Source of the DNA: Streptomyces sp. Tu 3180
GTDB taxonomy: Bacteria; Actinomycetota; Actinomycetes; Streptomycetales; Streptomycetaceae
Direction: 5' to 3'
Assembly (NCBI RefSeq): GCF_009852415.1
Contig: NZ_WOXS01000002.1
Coordinates: 620,001-684,000 of the forward strand
Length of the DNA stretch: 64,000 nt
The notes beneath the pieces are model-generated. The model made no database searches, was not told the origin of the DNA, and was given only the letters and a program-made list of their open reading frames with translations. Position numbers and translations under genes: made by a program. How positions within the stretch are numbered: position 1 is the first letter of the stretch; each line of letters starts with the position of its first letter. Below are positions 1-34,400 of this stretch, one piece after another.

Positions 1-7907
<7,907 letters not shown>

Positions 7908-8073
7908 GGACTGCCCCCATGCTGTTCGGTTCGGTGACGGAAGGGGTGGTGCCGCGCGGAGGCCCGGGTGCCGGGCCGGGGAGCCCGGTGGGGCCCGGCC
8001 GGTGGCGATCTCCTCGTGCGGTGGGGACAGCATGACCCGCGCGGTCACCCGATTCCGGCCCCCGGCGGGGTTG

Positions 8074-8089
8074 TTTGGGGAAACCCTTG
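8074..8089. promoter_or_regulatory. Weak PAS-LuxR-like palindrome in the PKS3 leader
   Basis: The 507-bp gap between the nucleosidase stop (8415) and the PKS3 start (7907) contains no convincing gene. It holds an imperfect palindrome TTTGGGGAAACCCTTG that matches about 10 of 16 positions of the published PimM-type consensus (CTVGGGAWWTCCCBAG), lying about 170 bp upstream of PKS3. A short GC hairpin, GGCCCGG-GTG-CCGGGCC, sits at 7961-7977, closer to the start codon. Both suggest a separately controlled promoter for PKS3, but this is inference from sequence shape only. Confidence 0.3.
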
Positions 8090-8414
8090 AAATCGTCCGC
8101 GGTTCGGCGTTCGCGCAGGCCGGGGCGTCGGCCGGCCCACGGCCGCGTCGCTCCGCGGCCGTACGCGCGCACGGAGGCGGGGCCGGGTCCGTCGCCGTCG
8201 GGGCGGGGGTCACGCGTCCGGGGAGGCCGGCCGCAGCAGTCACGGCCGGCCCGGTGCCCGGCGCCCGACTCAAAGCCCGGCATGCGGCCGGTGCCTAGCA
8301 TGCGGCCCGGTGCCCGGCGGCGGTCCGGCCGGGCGAGGCCGCCGCGGCCGCCCGGGTGGCGGGCACAGGGAGAGGTGGCCCCGCGGGGGATCCGCCGGGC
8401 CGGGGACACGGCGG

Positions 8415-9218
8415 TCAACCGCGGGGAGACGGCACCGCCCCGGAGCTGCCGCGGACTTCCGGCGGTCGGCCATGGGGAGGTGGAACGCACCGTGTGAGCA
8501 CGGCGTGCGGGGCCGCGAAGGCGTCCTCCAGGGCGGCCAGTGCCTCCGGGACGCGCCAGGCGGAGCGGTCGCGGGGGCCGACCGCGTTGGAGACGGTGCG
8601 GATCTCCAGGAACGGTGTGCCGTGGCCGGCGGTGGCCTCGGCGGCTCCGAACCCCTCCATCGCCTCGGCGGCGGCGTCGTGGCGCTCCCGCAGCAGGGCG
8701 GCGCGTCCGGCGGTGCCGGTGGCGGTGGAGACGGTCAGGACGGGTGCGTGGACGGCGCCCAGGCCGCGGGCGACGGCCGCGGCGAGGCGGGGCGCGCAGG
8801 TGTGTTCGGTGGTGCCGAAGCCGAGGGCGTCGGCGGGCAGGAAGCCGTCGGGCGAGTCGGCTCCCAGGTCGGCGGCGATGACCCGGTCGGCGACGACGAC
8901 GGAGCCCGGGGCCGCGACGGGGGCGAACCCGCCCGCGATGCCGGCGGAGACGACCAGGTCGTAGGGTTCGCCGCGGGCGGCCGCCGCGGTGGGCGCGGTC
9001 GCGGTGCTCGCCGCCGAAGCGGCCGGTCCGACGCCTCCGGCGACGAGGTCGGCGCGGACCGGCCGGTGTCCGGGGCCGTCGCCGCCCCTCGTCACCCGGA
9101 TCGCGTCCCGCCCGGGCGGCGCGGGCGGCGGGGACGCCGCGGCGGGGCGGAGCCCGCGGGCCGCGGCGTCGCGTTCGGCGGCGACCGCGGTGACGACGAG
9201 GAGGCGGACGGCGCTCAT
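8415..9218 (-). CDS. Futalosine-hydrolase-like nucleosidase (MqnB family)
   Basis: Predicted nucleoside phosphorylase-fold N-glycosidase. The family enzyme MqnB removes the base from futalosine in the alternative menaquinone pathway. The 267-residue product starts MSAVRLLVVTAVAAERDA, has the VVSAGIAGGF glycine loop near residue 90, a VSTATGT segment, the EAMEGFGAAEA region and the SNAVGPRDR signature near the C-terminus, all typical of MqnB. The last 30 or so residues are low-complexity Pro/Gly/Arg and probably extra. Its ATG overlaps the stop of the TDP-glucose synthase gene as ATGA, so the two are translationally coupled. Menaquinone salvage has no evident link with a macrolide cluster. It could be a displaced housekeeping gene, or a paralogue acting on another nucleoside; the sequence does not settle this. 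Confidence 0.8.
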   Translation of the reverse strand: MSAVRLLVVTAVAAERDAAARGLRPAAASPPPAPPGRDAIRVTRGGDGPGHRPVRADLVAGGVGPAASAASTATAPTAAAARGEPYDLVVSAGIAGGFAPVAAPGSVVVADRVIAADLGADSPDGFLPADALGFGTTEHTCAPRLAAAVARGLGAVHAPVLTVSTATGTAGRAALLRERHDAAAEAMEGFGAAEATAGHGTPFLEIRTVSNAVGPRDRSAWRVPEALAALEDAFAAPHAVLTRCVPPPHGRPPEVRGSSGAVPSPRG

Positions 9219-10282
9219 GAGGAGAACTGGACCTGTCCGTGGTCCCCGATCACGAGGCGGTGGGTGGCGGGCAGCCGGGGCGCGAGGGTGACCTTGACGT
9301 TGCGTCCGACGAGGGACCCCTCCACGCGGCGGATGCGGTCGAAGGACGACTCGCGCAGGACGATGGAGTACTCGATCTCGCTGTGGCTGATCCGGCACTC
9401 CTCGGCGACCGACGTGGACGGTCCGATGTAGGAGTCGGTGACGACGCTGCCCGCACCGATGATGGCGGGGCCCACGATGCGCGAGCGCCGGACCTGGGCC
9501 CCGGACTCGATCCGGACCCGTCCGATGATCTCGCTCTCCTCGTCCACGTGCCCGTCGACGCGGGGCTGGAGGCGTTCCAGGAGGGTGCGGTTGACCTCCA
9601 GCATGTCGGTGACGTTCCCGGTGTCCTTCCAGTAGCCGGTGATGACCGTGGAGCGTACGGTCATCCGCCGGTCGATCATCCACTGGAGGGCGTCGGTGAT
9701 CTCCAGCTCGCCGCGGGCGGAGGGCCGGACGGCGCGGACGGCGTCGTGGACGGCGGGGCCGAACAGGTAGACGCCGGCGACGGCGAGGTCGCTGCGCGGT
9801 GTCCGCGGCTTCTCCTCGAGGTCGACGACGTTGCCCTGGTCGTCGGTCACGGCCACGCCGAAGGCGGTGGGGTCGCTGACGCGGGTGAGCAGGATCTGCG
9901 CGTCGCAGGGGTTCTTGCGGAACTCGTCGACGACGTCGCTGATGCCGTCCAGGACGAAGTTGTCGCCGAGGTACATCACGAAGTCGTCGTCGCCGAGGAA
10001 GGGCCGGGCGATGAGGACCGCGTGGGCGAGCCCGAGGGGTTCGCTCTGCGGGATGTAGGTGACGTCGAGGCCGAACGCGGAACCGTCGCCGACCGCGGCC
10101 TCGATCTCGGCGGCGGTGCTGCCGACGATGACGCCGACCTCGGTGATGCCGGCGGCGGCGATGGATTCCAGTCCGTAGAAGAGGATCGGCTTGTTGGCGA
10201 CCGGGACCAGCTGTTTGCTGGACGTGTGGGTGATCGGCCGCAGTCGCGTACCGGATCCCCCCGCGAGCACAAGAGCCTTCAC
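9215..10282 (-). CDS. Glucose-1-phosphate thymidylyltransferase (TDP-glucose synthase, long StrD type)
   Basis: Makes dTDP-glucose from glucose-1-phosphate and dTTP, the first step toward the deoxysugar attached to the polyketide. The 355-residue protein begins with the nucleotidyltransferase signature MKALVLAGGSGTRLRPIT, followed by SSKQLVPVANKP, the catalytic-site YLGDN and the EEKP loop. After about residue 240 it has a left-handed beta-helix tail of repeated isoleucine/valine triplets. This long form is typical of antibiotic clusters (StrD, OleS, AveBIII relatives) rather than of the 290-residue RmlA of cell-wall synthesis. The start is a GTG; an upstream ATG at 10290 is closed by a stop after three codons. 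It sits between PKS2 and PKS3 on the same strand and overlaps the downstream nucleosidase by 4 bp. Confidence 0.93.
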   Translation of the reverse strand: MKALVLAGGSGTRLRPITHTSSKQLVPVANKPILFYGLESIAAAGITEVGVIVGSTAAEIEAAVGDGSAFGLDVTYIPQSEPLGLAHAVLIARPFLGDDDFVMYLGDNFVLDGISDVVDEFRKNPCDAQILLTRVSDPTAFGVAVTDDQGNVVDLEEKPRTPRSDLAVAGVYLFGPAVHDAVRAVRPSARGELEITDALQWMIDRRMTVRSTVITGYWKDTGNVTDMLEVNRTLLERLQPRVDGHVDEESEIIGRVRIESGAQVRRSRIVGPAIIGAGSVVTDSYIGPSTSVAEECRISHSEIEYSIVLRESSFDRIRRVEGSLVGRNVKVTLAPRLPATHRLVIGDHGQVQFSS

Positions 10283-10383
10283 TGTTCCATCCAGGTGACG
10301 GGGGCGGACGGCCGGTGGGGGTGGGAGGTCCCGGCCGTGTGGAGCGGATCGGTGGGCGGGGCGCGCGCGGTCGTGCGGGCGCC

Positions 10384-10482
10384 GGGTCGGGGTCGGGGTG
10401 GCGGGACGGATCGGGCGGCCGAGGGGTGCGGGCCGGTGGCGGGCCGCGGGGGGTTCGGCCGCGGGCGGGCGGGGGGGGCGGG
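10384..10482 (+). other. Guanine-tract cluster with two G-quadruplex motifs
   Basis: The 254-bp gap between the PKS2 stop and the TDP-glucose synthase start holds no gene. Its + strand has GGG-TC-GGGG-TC-GGGG-TGGC-GGG at 10384-10405 and a much tighter run at 10463-10482, four G tracts (one of eight G) separated by single C residues. Both fit the usual G-quadruplex pattern; the second has one-base loops. The G-rich strand is the template for the leftward genes, so it could slow transcription between PKS2 and the sugar gene, or simply be a compositional accident. The G8 run is also a likely place for sequencing error. Confidence 0.6.
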
Positions 10483-10536
10483 CCGGGGCCGCCGCGGCCG
10501 GAACGCGTCCGTACCGCGACGGCCGGCGGCCGGTGG

Positions 10537-25364
<14,828 letters not shown>

Positions 25365-25409
25365 GGCAGTCAGCCCTTCGAGAATCGGGAGATCGTGTCG
25401 GGGGACCGC

Positions 25410-28400
25410 TCAGGAGATCCCGAGTTCCCTGTCGATCAGGTCGAACATGTCCTGGTCGGAGGCGCCGACCAGTTCCTCGTCGACGGCCGTGTGCGCCGGC
25501 TCGCCGGTGGGTGTCGTCCAGCTGTCCAGCAGGCCGCGCAACGCGTCCGCGAGTTCCTGCCGGGCGGCCGGGTCGGTCGCGGCGCGGTAGGCCGCTTCGA
25601 TCTCCCGCAGCCGGGGGTCGAGGGTGGTGCCGGAGGTGGTGTCCGGGAAGAGCTCGGCCTCGAGGTGGTCGGCCAGCGCGTTCGGTGTCGGGTGGTCGAA
25701 CACGATCGTGGCGGGCAGGCGGGTGCCGAGCGCGGAGCCGAGTCGGTTGCGCAGCTCGACCGCGGTCAGCGAGTCGAATCCCATGTCCCGGAACGCCTTG
25801 CCCGCCCTGACGCCGTCGTGGGAGCCCAGGACCGTGCCGACGTGGGTCCGGACCAGGTCGATCAGGCGCCGCCGCCGCTTGGCGGGAGGCAGAGCGGCGA
25901 GTTCTCCCCGCAGTCCGGTGGCCGCCGCGGTGTCGCCGGCCGTGGCGGCCTCCTCCTCGTGTCGTCCCGCCAGCAGGTCCCGGACCTCGGGTACGTCGTC
26001 GATGAGCGGCCGGTGACCGTGCGCGCAGTACGCCGGTACGAAGCGGTCCCAGCGGATGTCGGCGACGACCTGGGTCGTCTCGCCGTCCGCGACCGCCTCG
26101 CGCAGCGCCCGCACGGCGAGGCGCGGTTCCATGGCGGGCACGCCACGGCGCAGGAGTTGCTCGGCGACCTCGGCGTCCACCATGCCGCCGCCGGCCCAGG
26201 CGCCCCAGGCGATCGAGGTGGCGGGCAGACCCGCGGCCCGGCGTCGCTGGGCGAGGGCGTCGAGGTGGGCGTTGGCGGCGGCGTAGGGCGCCTGTCCGCC
26301 GTTGCCCCAGACTCCGGCGCCGGAGGAGAACAGCACGAAGGCGTCCAGCGGCCGGTCGCCGAGCAGGTCGTGCAGGTGGTGGGCGCCGACGACCTTGGCG
26401 TGCATGAGGTCGACGGTCTCGTCCGCGTCGACCTCGGTGAGGGGCCTGGCCAGGTCGACGGCCCCGGCGGTGTGGACGACCGCGGTGAGCGGCAGGTCGT
26501 CCGGCACACCGTCCAGGAGGGCGGTGAGCGCGGCGCGGTCGGCGACGTCGCAGGCGGCGACGGTGACCCGGCAGCCGAGGGCGGTCAGCTCCCGCTCCAG
26601 TTCGGCCGCGCCGGGAGCGTCGGGGCCGCGCCTGCTGGTGAGCAGCAGGTGTCCGGCGCCGTCGCGGGCGAGGTCCCGGGCCACGTGGGCGCCGAGCGCA
26701 CCGGTACCTCCGGTGATGAGGACGGTTCCGCGGGGCTTCCAGACGGAACCGGCGGCCGTCGCCTCCGGGCGCCGGGGCGCGCGGACCATGCGTCGGACGC
26801 ACACGCCGCCGGCGCGGACGGCGAACTCCGTCTCCCTGCCCCCTGACGCGTCGTCGCCCGCGGCGGGTCCGGCCAGCAGGGCGGGCAGACGGGACAGCAG
26901 GTCGTGCGCACCGTCCCCTGCGGGGAGGTCGACGAGGCCACCGGAACGCTCGGGATCGTCGAGCGCGGACACCCTCAGCAGGCCCCATACGGCGGCCTGG
27001 CCGGTGTTCGGCGCCTCCGAGGCCGCGTCGACGGCGACCGCTCCCCGCGTCACCGTCCACAGGGCCGTGACGAGTCCGGTGTCCGCGAGGGCCTGGCTCA
27101 GGGCCATGGAGGCCAGCAGTCCCCGCGAGACGCCGTTACTCCGCTTGTCGGGGGTGTCGTCCAGCGCGAGGAGCGACAGCACTCCCGCGGGCGGTCGCTC
27201 GGGCGAGGCGACGGCAGCCAGCCGTTCGGCGAGAACCGCCCGGTCCGCGTTCTCGGGCACGCCGAGGCGTACGACGTCGGCGCCCGCGTCCTCCAGCACG
27301 TTCCGTGTCCGCAGCGTCAGTTCGCCGTCGGTCCACGTCTCGGGGACGGCGAGGAGCCAGGTGCCGTCCAGGGTGCCGGCGGCGGGCAGGTCGTGGGGCC
27401 GCCAGACCACCCGGTAGCGCCAGTTGTCGAGCGTGGCACGGTCGCGGCCCGCCCGCCGCCAGGCGGCCAGCGCCGGGACGACGGCGTGCAGCCCGTCCCG
27501 CTCGGAGACACCGAGGGTCGCCGCCAGCTCCGACGGATCGCCCTCCTCCACGGTGCGCCAGAACTGCTCCTCCACCGGATCGGCGGCCCTCGCCTCCGCC
27601 TTCGGCGCCTCCAGCCAGTAACGCCGCCGCTGGAAGGCATAGGTCGGCAGGTCGACGCGGCGCGGGGACAGCCCCGCGAAGGCCGCCGTCCAGTCGACCG
27701 CGACACCCCCCGCCCACGCCTCACCCAGCGACACGTACAGGCGCTCCAGACCGCCCTCGCCCCGCCGCAGCGACCCCACCACCACCGCGTCCGCGCCGGC
27801 CGCCTCGATGGTCTCCGCCACCGGCACCGTCAGCACCGGATGCGGACTCATCTCCAGGAACGCGCCGTGCCCCTCGGCCACCAGCCGCCGCACGGCCGGC
27901 TCCAGCAGCACCGTCTGACGCAGATTGCGATACCAGTACCCGGCATCCGTCTCACCCGCGCCGACCCACTCCCCCGTCACCGTCGACAAGAACGGCACCG
28001 ACGCCACCCCCGCCACGACCGGGCCCAGCACCTGCGCCAACTCCGCCTCAAGGGCCTCGACATGCGCCGAGTGCGAGGCATAGTCCACCTCGATACGACG
28101 CACCCGAATGCCCGACGCCTCCGCCCGGGCGACCAGCTCGTCCAGCGCGTCCGCGTCCCCGGACACCACCGTCGAGGTGGGCCCGTTGACCGCCGCGACC
28201 CAGACCCGCCCCTCCCACCCGGCGAGCAGAACATCGGTGTCCTCGCGGGAAAGAGCGACCGAGACCATGCCGCCGCGGCCGGCCAGCGCCACGATCGCCC
28301 GCGACCGCAACGCCACCACCCGCGCACCGTCCGCCACACTCAGCGCACCCGACACCACCGCGGCGGCGATCTCACCCTGCGAGTGCCCCACCACCGCGGC

Positions 28401-31400
28401 CGGCCGCACCCCGAACGACTCCCACACCGCCGCCAACGACACCATCACCGCCCACAACACCGGCTGCACCACATCCACCCGGTCCAGCCCCGGCACGCCC
28501 GGCCCACCACGCACCACATCCACCAACGACCAGTCCACAAACCGCGACAGGGCCGCACCGCACTCCGCGAACCGCGCCGCGAACACCGGCGAGGACTCCA
28601 ACAGCTCCACCGCCATCCCCACCCACTGCGCCCCCTGACCCGGGAACACGAACACCGGCGAACCGGCCGACACCGACGCCACACCCGACGCCACCGGCTC
28701 GCCCCCCACCAGCACCGCCCGGTGCTCGAACACCGACCGCGACGTCACCAACGACCACGCCACATCCACCGGACGCACCCCGGCCGACCCCACGAAAGCG
28801 TTCAACCGCTCGACCTGCCCGGCCAACGCCCCCTCGGAACGAGCCGACACCAGGAACGGAACGGCGGTCCCGTCCCCGGCCACGGGCGGTTCCGCGGCCT
28901 CCGCCTCGGCCTCGGCCTCCTCCAGGATCACGTGCGCGTTCGTCCCGCTGATCCCGAACGACGACACCCCCGCCCGGCGGGGACGCCCGTCCCGCGCCTC
29001 CCACTCCCGGGCCCGCGCCAGCAACTCCACCGACCCCGACGACCAGTCGACGATCGTGCTGGGCCGTTCGGCCCTGAGCGACTTGGGCAGCGCTCCCACC
29101 CGCATCGCCTCGACCGTCTTGATGACGCCGGCGATGCCGGAGGCGGCCTGGGTGTGACCGATGTTGGACTTCACCGAACCGATCCAGAGGGGACGGCCGG
29201 CGTCGTGCTCCCGCCCGTAGGTGGCGAGCAGCGCCTGCGCCTCGATCGGATCACCCAGCCGGGTGCCGGTGCCGTGCGCCTCGACCACGTCCACCTCCGC
29301 CGCCGACACCCCCGCGTCCGCCAGCGCCGCCCGGATCACCCGCTCCTGCGACGGACCGTTGGGCGCGGTGAGACCGTTGGACGCACCGTCCTGGTTGACC
29401 GCGGTGCCCCGCACCACCGCGAGGACCCGGTGCCCGTTGGCCCGGGCGTCCGACAGCCGCTCCAGCAGCAGCACGCCCACGCCCTCGGAAAGGGCGAACC
29501 CGTCCGCGTCGGCGGCGAAGGGCTTGCAGCGGCCGTCGGGGGCGAGCGCACGCTGGCGGCTGAAGGCGATGAACGCGCCGGGGCCCGACATCACCGTGGC
29601 CGCCCCGGCCAGGGCGAGGGAGCATTCGCCGTTGCGCAGGGCGCGCACCGCCAGGTGCAGCGCGACCAGCGAGGACGAGCAGGCGGTGTCGACGGTCACC
29701 GCCGGCCCCTCCAGCCCCAGCGCGTAGGCGATCCGCCCCGAGGCCACGCCGGCCGCGGCTCCGGTGGCGAGGTAGCCCTCGTTGTCGCCGGAGGCGGCGC
29801 GCAGCCGGGTGGCGTACTCCTGGTCGGTGAGGCCGATGTAGACACCCGTGGAGCTGCCGCGCAGCGCCTTGGGGTCGATGCCGGCGCGTTCGAGGGTCTC
29901 CCAGGTGGTCTCCAGCAGCAGCCGCTGCTGCGGGTCCATCGCCGTCGCCTCACGCGGCGAGATGCCGAAGAAACCGGCGTCGAACTCCGTCACCCCGTCC
30001 AGGAATCCGCTCTCCCGGACGTAGGTGGTGCCGAGGTGGTCGGGGTCGGCGTCGTACAGGGCGTTCAGGTCCCAGCCGCGGTCGGCCGGCAGCGCCGTGA
30101 TGGCGTCCACCTCGTCGGCGACCAGTCGCCACAGGTCCTCCGGGCTGCGCACGCCGCCGGGGAAACGGCACCCCATGGACACGATCGCAATGGGGTCGTC
30201 CGCGCGGACCTCGTCCGTGCCACCGGCGTCGGCAGTGGTCGCCCGCTGCTGTTCCCGCTCCGTCCGGCCGAACGCGCGCTCGTCGACGTAGGCGGCCAGG
30301 GCCGTGATGCTGGGGTGGTCGAAGACGACCGTGGTGGGCAGGGACAGCCCGGTGGCACGGTTGAGCCGGTCCCGCAGGGCCACGGCGGTCAGGGAGTCGA
30401 ATCCCATGTCCTTGAAGGCGGTCTCGTCACCGAGCGCGCCGGATTCGGCGGGCGTGTGTCCGAGTACGGCGGCCACGTTGGCGCTGACCAGCGCGCGCAG
30501 TGCGGCCGGTCGGCGGGCGGGCTCCAGCGCCGCGATCTCGCTCAGCGCACCGGCGGTGTCATGGGCGTCGGTGCCGTCGCCGCCACCGTCCGCAGAGGTC
30601 ACGGCGTCGGGCAGCTCCCGCAGGAGTGCGCTGCCGCGCACGGAGGTGAAGACCTCGGTGAAGCGCCTCCAGTCGACGTCGGCGACGACGACGCACGTGT
30701 CGTCGTGGTCCAGGGCCTGCTGGAGCCCGGCGATCGCGGGAGCGGGTTCGATCACGGGGACGCCCCTGCGCCGCAGATCGTCCTGCACCGACTCGGCGAT
30801 CATGCCGCCGCCCGCCCAGGGTCCCCAGGCGACGGACAGGACACGAGCCCCGTCGGCGCGGCGGCGCTGGGCACGGGCGTCGAGGATGGCGTTGGCCGCT
30901 CCGTACGCGGCGTGGTCGGCGACGCCCCAGGTGCCGGAGATGGACGAGAAGTAGACCACGGCGTCCAGTCGTCCGGTGTCGAGGACCGCGTCGAGGTGTT
31001 CCGCGCCCAGCACCTTCCCGGAGAGGGTGGCCGCGAGGTCCTCCACACCGGTCTCCGCCACCGGTCCGAGCACGCTCACGCCCGCCGCGTGGACGACGGA
31101 CCGTACGGGGGTGCCGTCCCCGGCGAGACGAGCGACCAGGCCGGCCATCGCCTCACGGTCGGCCGTGTCGCAGGCGGCGACCGTGAGCCGGGTGCCGCGT
31201 GACCGCAGTTCGGCGCGGAGTTCCTCGATGTGCGGGCCGTCGCCCGTCCGGCCGGTGAGGACGACGTGTTCGGCGCCGTTGCCCGCCAGCCAGCGGGTGA
31301 CGTGGGCGCCCAGCGCGCCGGTGCCGCCGGTGACGAGGACGGTGCCGCGCGGCTTCCAGGCACGCGGGGCCGTCCTGTGGCCCGTGGGCGCGTGGACGAG

Positions 31401-34400
31401 TCGACGGCCGTACGCCTTGCCCCCTCGCAGGGCGACCTGGTCCTCCTCGGTGCCCGCGGCGATGACGTCGGGCAGAAGGGCGACGGTGTCGGGGGCAAGG
31501 GTCGCGGGGAGGTCGACGAGGCCGCCCCAGCGCCTGGGATGCTCCAGAGCGGCTGCCCGGCCCAGGCCCCAGACACCGGCCTGGGCCGGGGATGTCGGCG
31601 CGTCGTGCGGGCCCGTTCCCACGGCTCCCTGGGTCACGCACCAGAGGGACGCCTCGATCCCCGCGTCGCCGAGGGCCTGGACGAGGGCGAGGCTGCCGGC
31701 CAGGCCCAGCGGAACAGCCGGGTGCTCCGGGTGCGGCCGTGTGTCGAGGGGCAGCAGGGAGAGGACACCGGTGACCGTCTCGGCACCGCCGGTCCGGCCG
31801 AGCAGCGCCTGGAGGTCCGCCCGGTTCATGTCCCCGGGCTCGACGGCCAGGGTCAGGACGCGGACGCCCCGGTTCTCGAGCGCGGTCCGCACCGCGGTGG
31901 CCGTACCGTCGTCCTGGACGGTCGCGGGAACGACGAGCAGCCAGGTGCCTGTGACGGCGGCCGGGGCCACAGCCGGAAGGGCTCGCCATTCGACGCGGTG
32001 GCGCCAGTTGTCGAGCGTGGCACGGTCGCGGCCCGCCCGCCGCCAGGCGGCCAGCGCCGGGACGATCTCACCCAGACCGTCGGTGCGCTCCAGCCCGAGG
32101 GTACGGGCGACTTCCCGGAGGTCACCGTCCTGGACGGTGCGCCAGAACTGCTCCTCCACCGGATCGGCGGCCCTCGCCTCCGCCTTCGGCGCCTCCAGCC
32201 AGTAACGCCGCCGCTGGAAGGCGTAGGTCGGCAGGTCGACGCGGCGCGGGGACAGCCCCGCGAAGGCCGCCGTCCAGTCGACCGCGACACCCCCCGCCCA
32301 CGCCTCACCCATGGACGCGTACAGGCGCTCCAGACCGCCCTCGCCCCGCCGCAGCGACCCCACCACCACCGCGTCCGCGCCGGCCGCCTCGATGGTCTCC
32401 GCCACCGGCACCGTCAGCACCGGATGCGGACTCATCTCCAGGAACGCGCCGTGCCCCTCGGCCACCAGCCGCCGCACGGCCGGCTCCAGCAGCACCGTCT
32501 GACGCAGATTGCGATACCAGTACCCGGCATCCGTCTCACCCGCGCCGACCCACTCCCCCGTCACCGTCGACAAGAACGGCACCGACGCCACCCCCGCCAC
32601 GACCGGGCCCAGCACCTGCGCCAACTCCGCCTCAAGGGCCTCGACATGCGCCGAGTGCGAGGCATAGTCCACCTCGATACGACGCACCCGAATGCCCGAC
32701 GCCTCCGCCCGGGCGACCAGCTCGTCCAGCGCGTCCGCGTCCCCGGACACCACCGTCGAGGTGGGCCCGTTGACCGCCGCGACCCAGACCCGCCCCTCCC
32801 ACCCGGCGAGCAGAACATCGGTGTCCTCGCGGGAAAGAGCGACCGAGACCATGCCGCCGCGGCCGGCCAGCGCCACGATCGCCCGCGACCGCAACGCCAC
32901 CACCCGCGCACCGTCCGCCACACTCAGCGCACCCGACACCACCGCGGCGGCGATCTCACCCTGCGAGTGCCCCACCACCGCGGCCGGCCGCACCCCGAAC
33001 GACTCCCACACCGCCGCCAACGACACCATCACCGCCCACAACACCGGCTGCACCACATCCACCCGGTCCAGCCCCGGCACGCCCGGCCCACCACGCACCA
33101 CATCCACCAACGACCAGTCCACAAACCGCGACAGGGCCGCACCGCACTCCGCGAACCGCGCCGCGAACACCGGCGAGGACTCCAACAGCTCCACCGCCAT
33201 CCCCACCCACTGCGCCCCCTGACCCGGGAACACGAACACCGGCGAACCGGCCGACACCGACGCCACACCCGACGCCACCGGCTCGCCCCCCACCAGCACC
33301 GCCCGGTGCTCGAACACCGACCGCGACGTCACCAACGACCACGCCACATCCACCGGACGCACCCCGGCCGACCCCACGAAAGCGTTCAACCGCTCGACCT
33401 GCCCGGCCAACGCCCCCTCGGAACGAGCCGACACCAGAAGGGGAATGGCCTCGCCCTCGGCGGCAGGGGGAAGCTCCGTCGTCCGAGTCGGCTCGGCCTC
33501 GGCCTCCTCCAGGATCACGTGCGCGTTCGTCCCGCTGATCCCGAACGACGACACCCCCGCCCGGCGGGGACGCCCGTCCCGCGCCTCCCACTCCCGGGCC
33601 CGCGCCAGCAACTCCACCGACCCCGACGACCAGTCGACGTACGGAGTCGCCTCCTCGGCGTGCAGGGACCTGGGGGCGACGCGTGCGCGCATCGCCTCGA
33701 CCGTCTTGATGACGCCGGCGATGCCGGAGGCGGCCTGGGTGTGACCGATGTTGGACTTCACCGAACCCAGCCAGAGGGGACGGCCGGCGTCGTGCTCCCG
33801 CCCGTAGGTGGCGAGCAGGGCCTGCGCCTCGATCGGGTCGCCGAGCCTGGTGCCGGTGCCGTGCGCCTCGACCACGTCCACCTCCGCCGCCGGCACCCCC
33901 GCGTCCGCCAGCGCCGCCCGGATCACCCGCTCCTGCGCAGGACCGCTCGGTGCCGTCAGCCCGTTGGAGGCCCCGTCCTGGTTGACGGCCGAGCCGCGGA
34001 CGACGGCCAGCACCCGGTGCCCGTTGGCCCGGGCGTCCGACAGCCGCTCCAGCAGCAGCACGCCCACGCCCTCGGCCCAGTTGGTGCCGTCGGCTCCGGC
34101 GGCGAACGGCTTGCAGCGGCCGTCGGGTGCCAGACCGCGCTGGCGGCTGAACTCGACGAACATGCCGGGGCTGGACATCACGGTCGCGCCGGCCGCGAGG
34201 GCGAGGGAGCATTCGCCGTTGCGCAGGGCGCGCACCGCCAGGTGCAGCGCGACCAGCGAGGACGAGCAGGCGGTGTCGACGGTCACCGCCGGCCCCTCCA
34301 GCCCCAGCGCGTAGGCGATCCGCCCCGAGGCCACGCCGGCGGTGGTGCCGGTGAGGACGTGTCCCTCGACGGTTTCGGTGGCTTCGTGGAGGCGGGGGCC

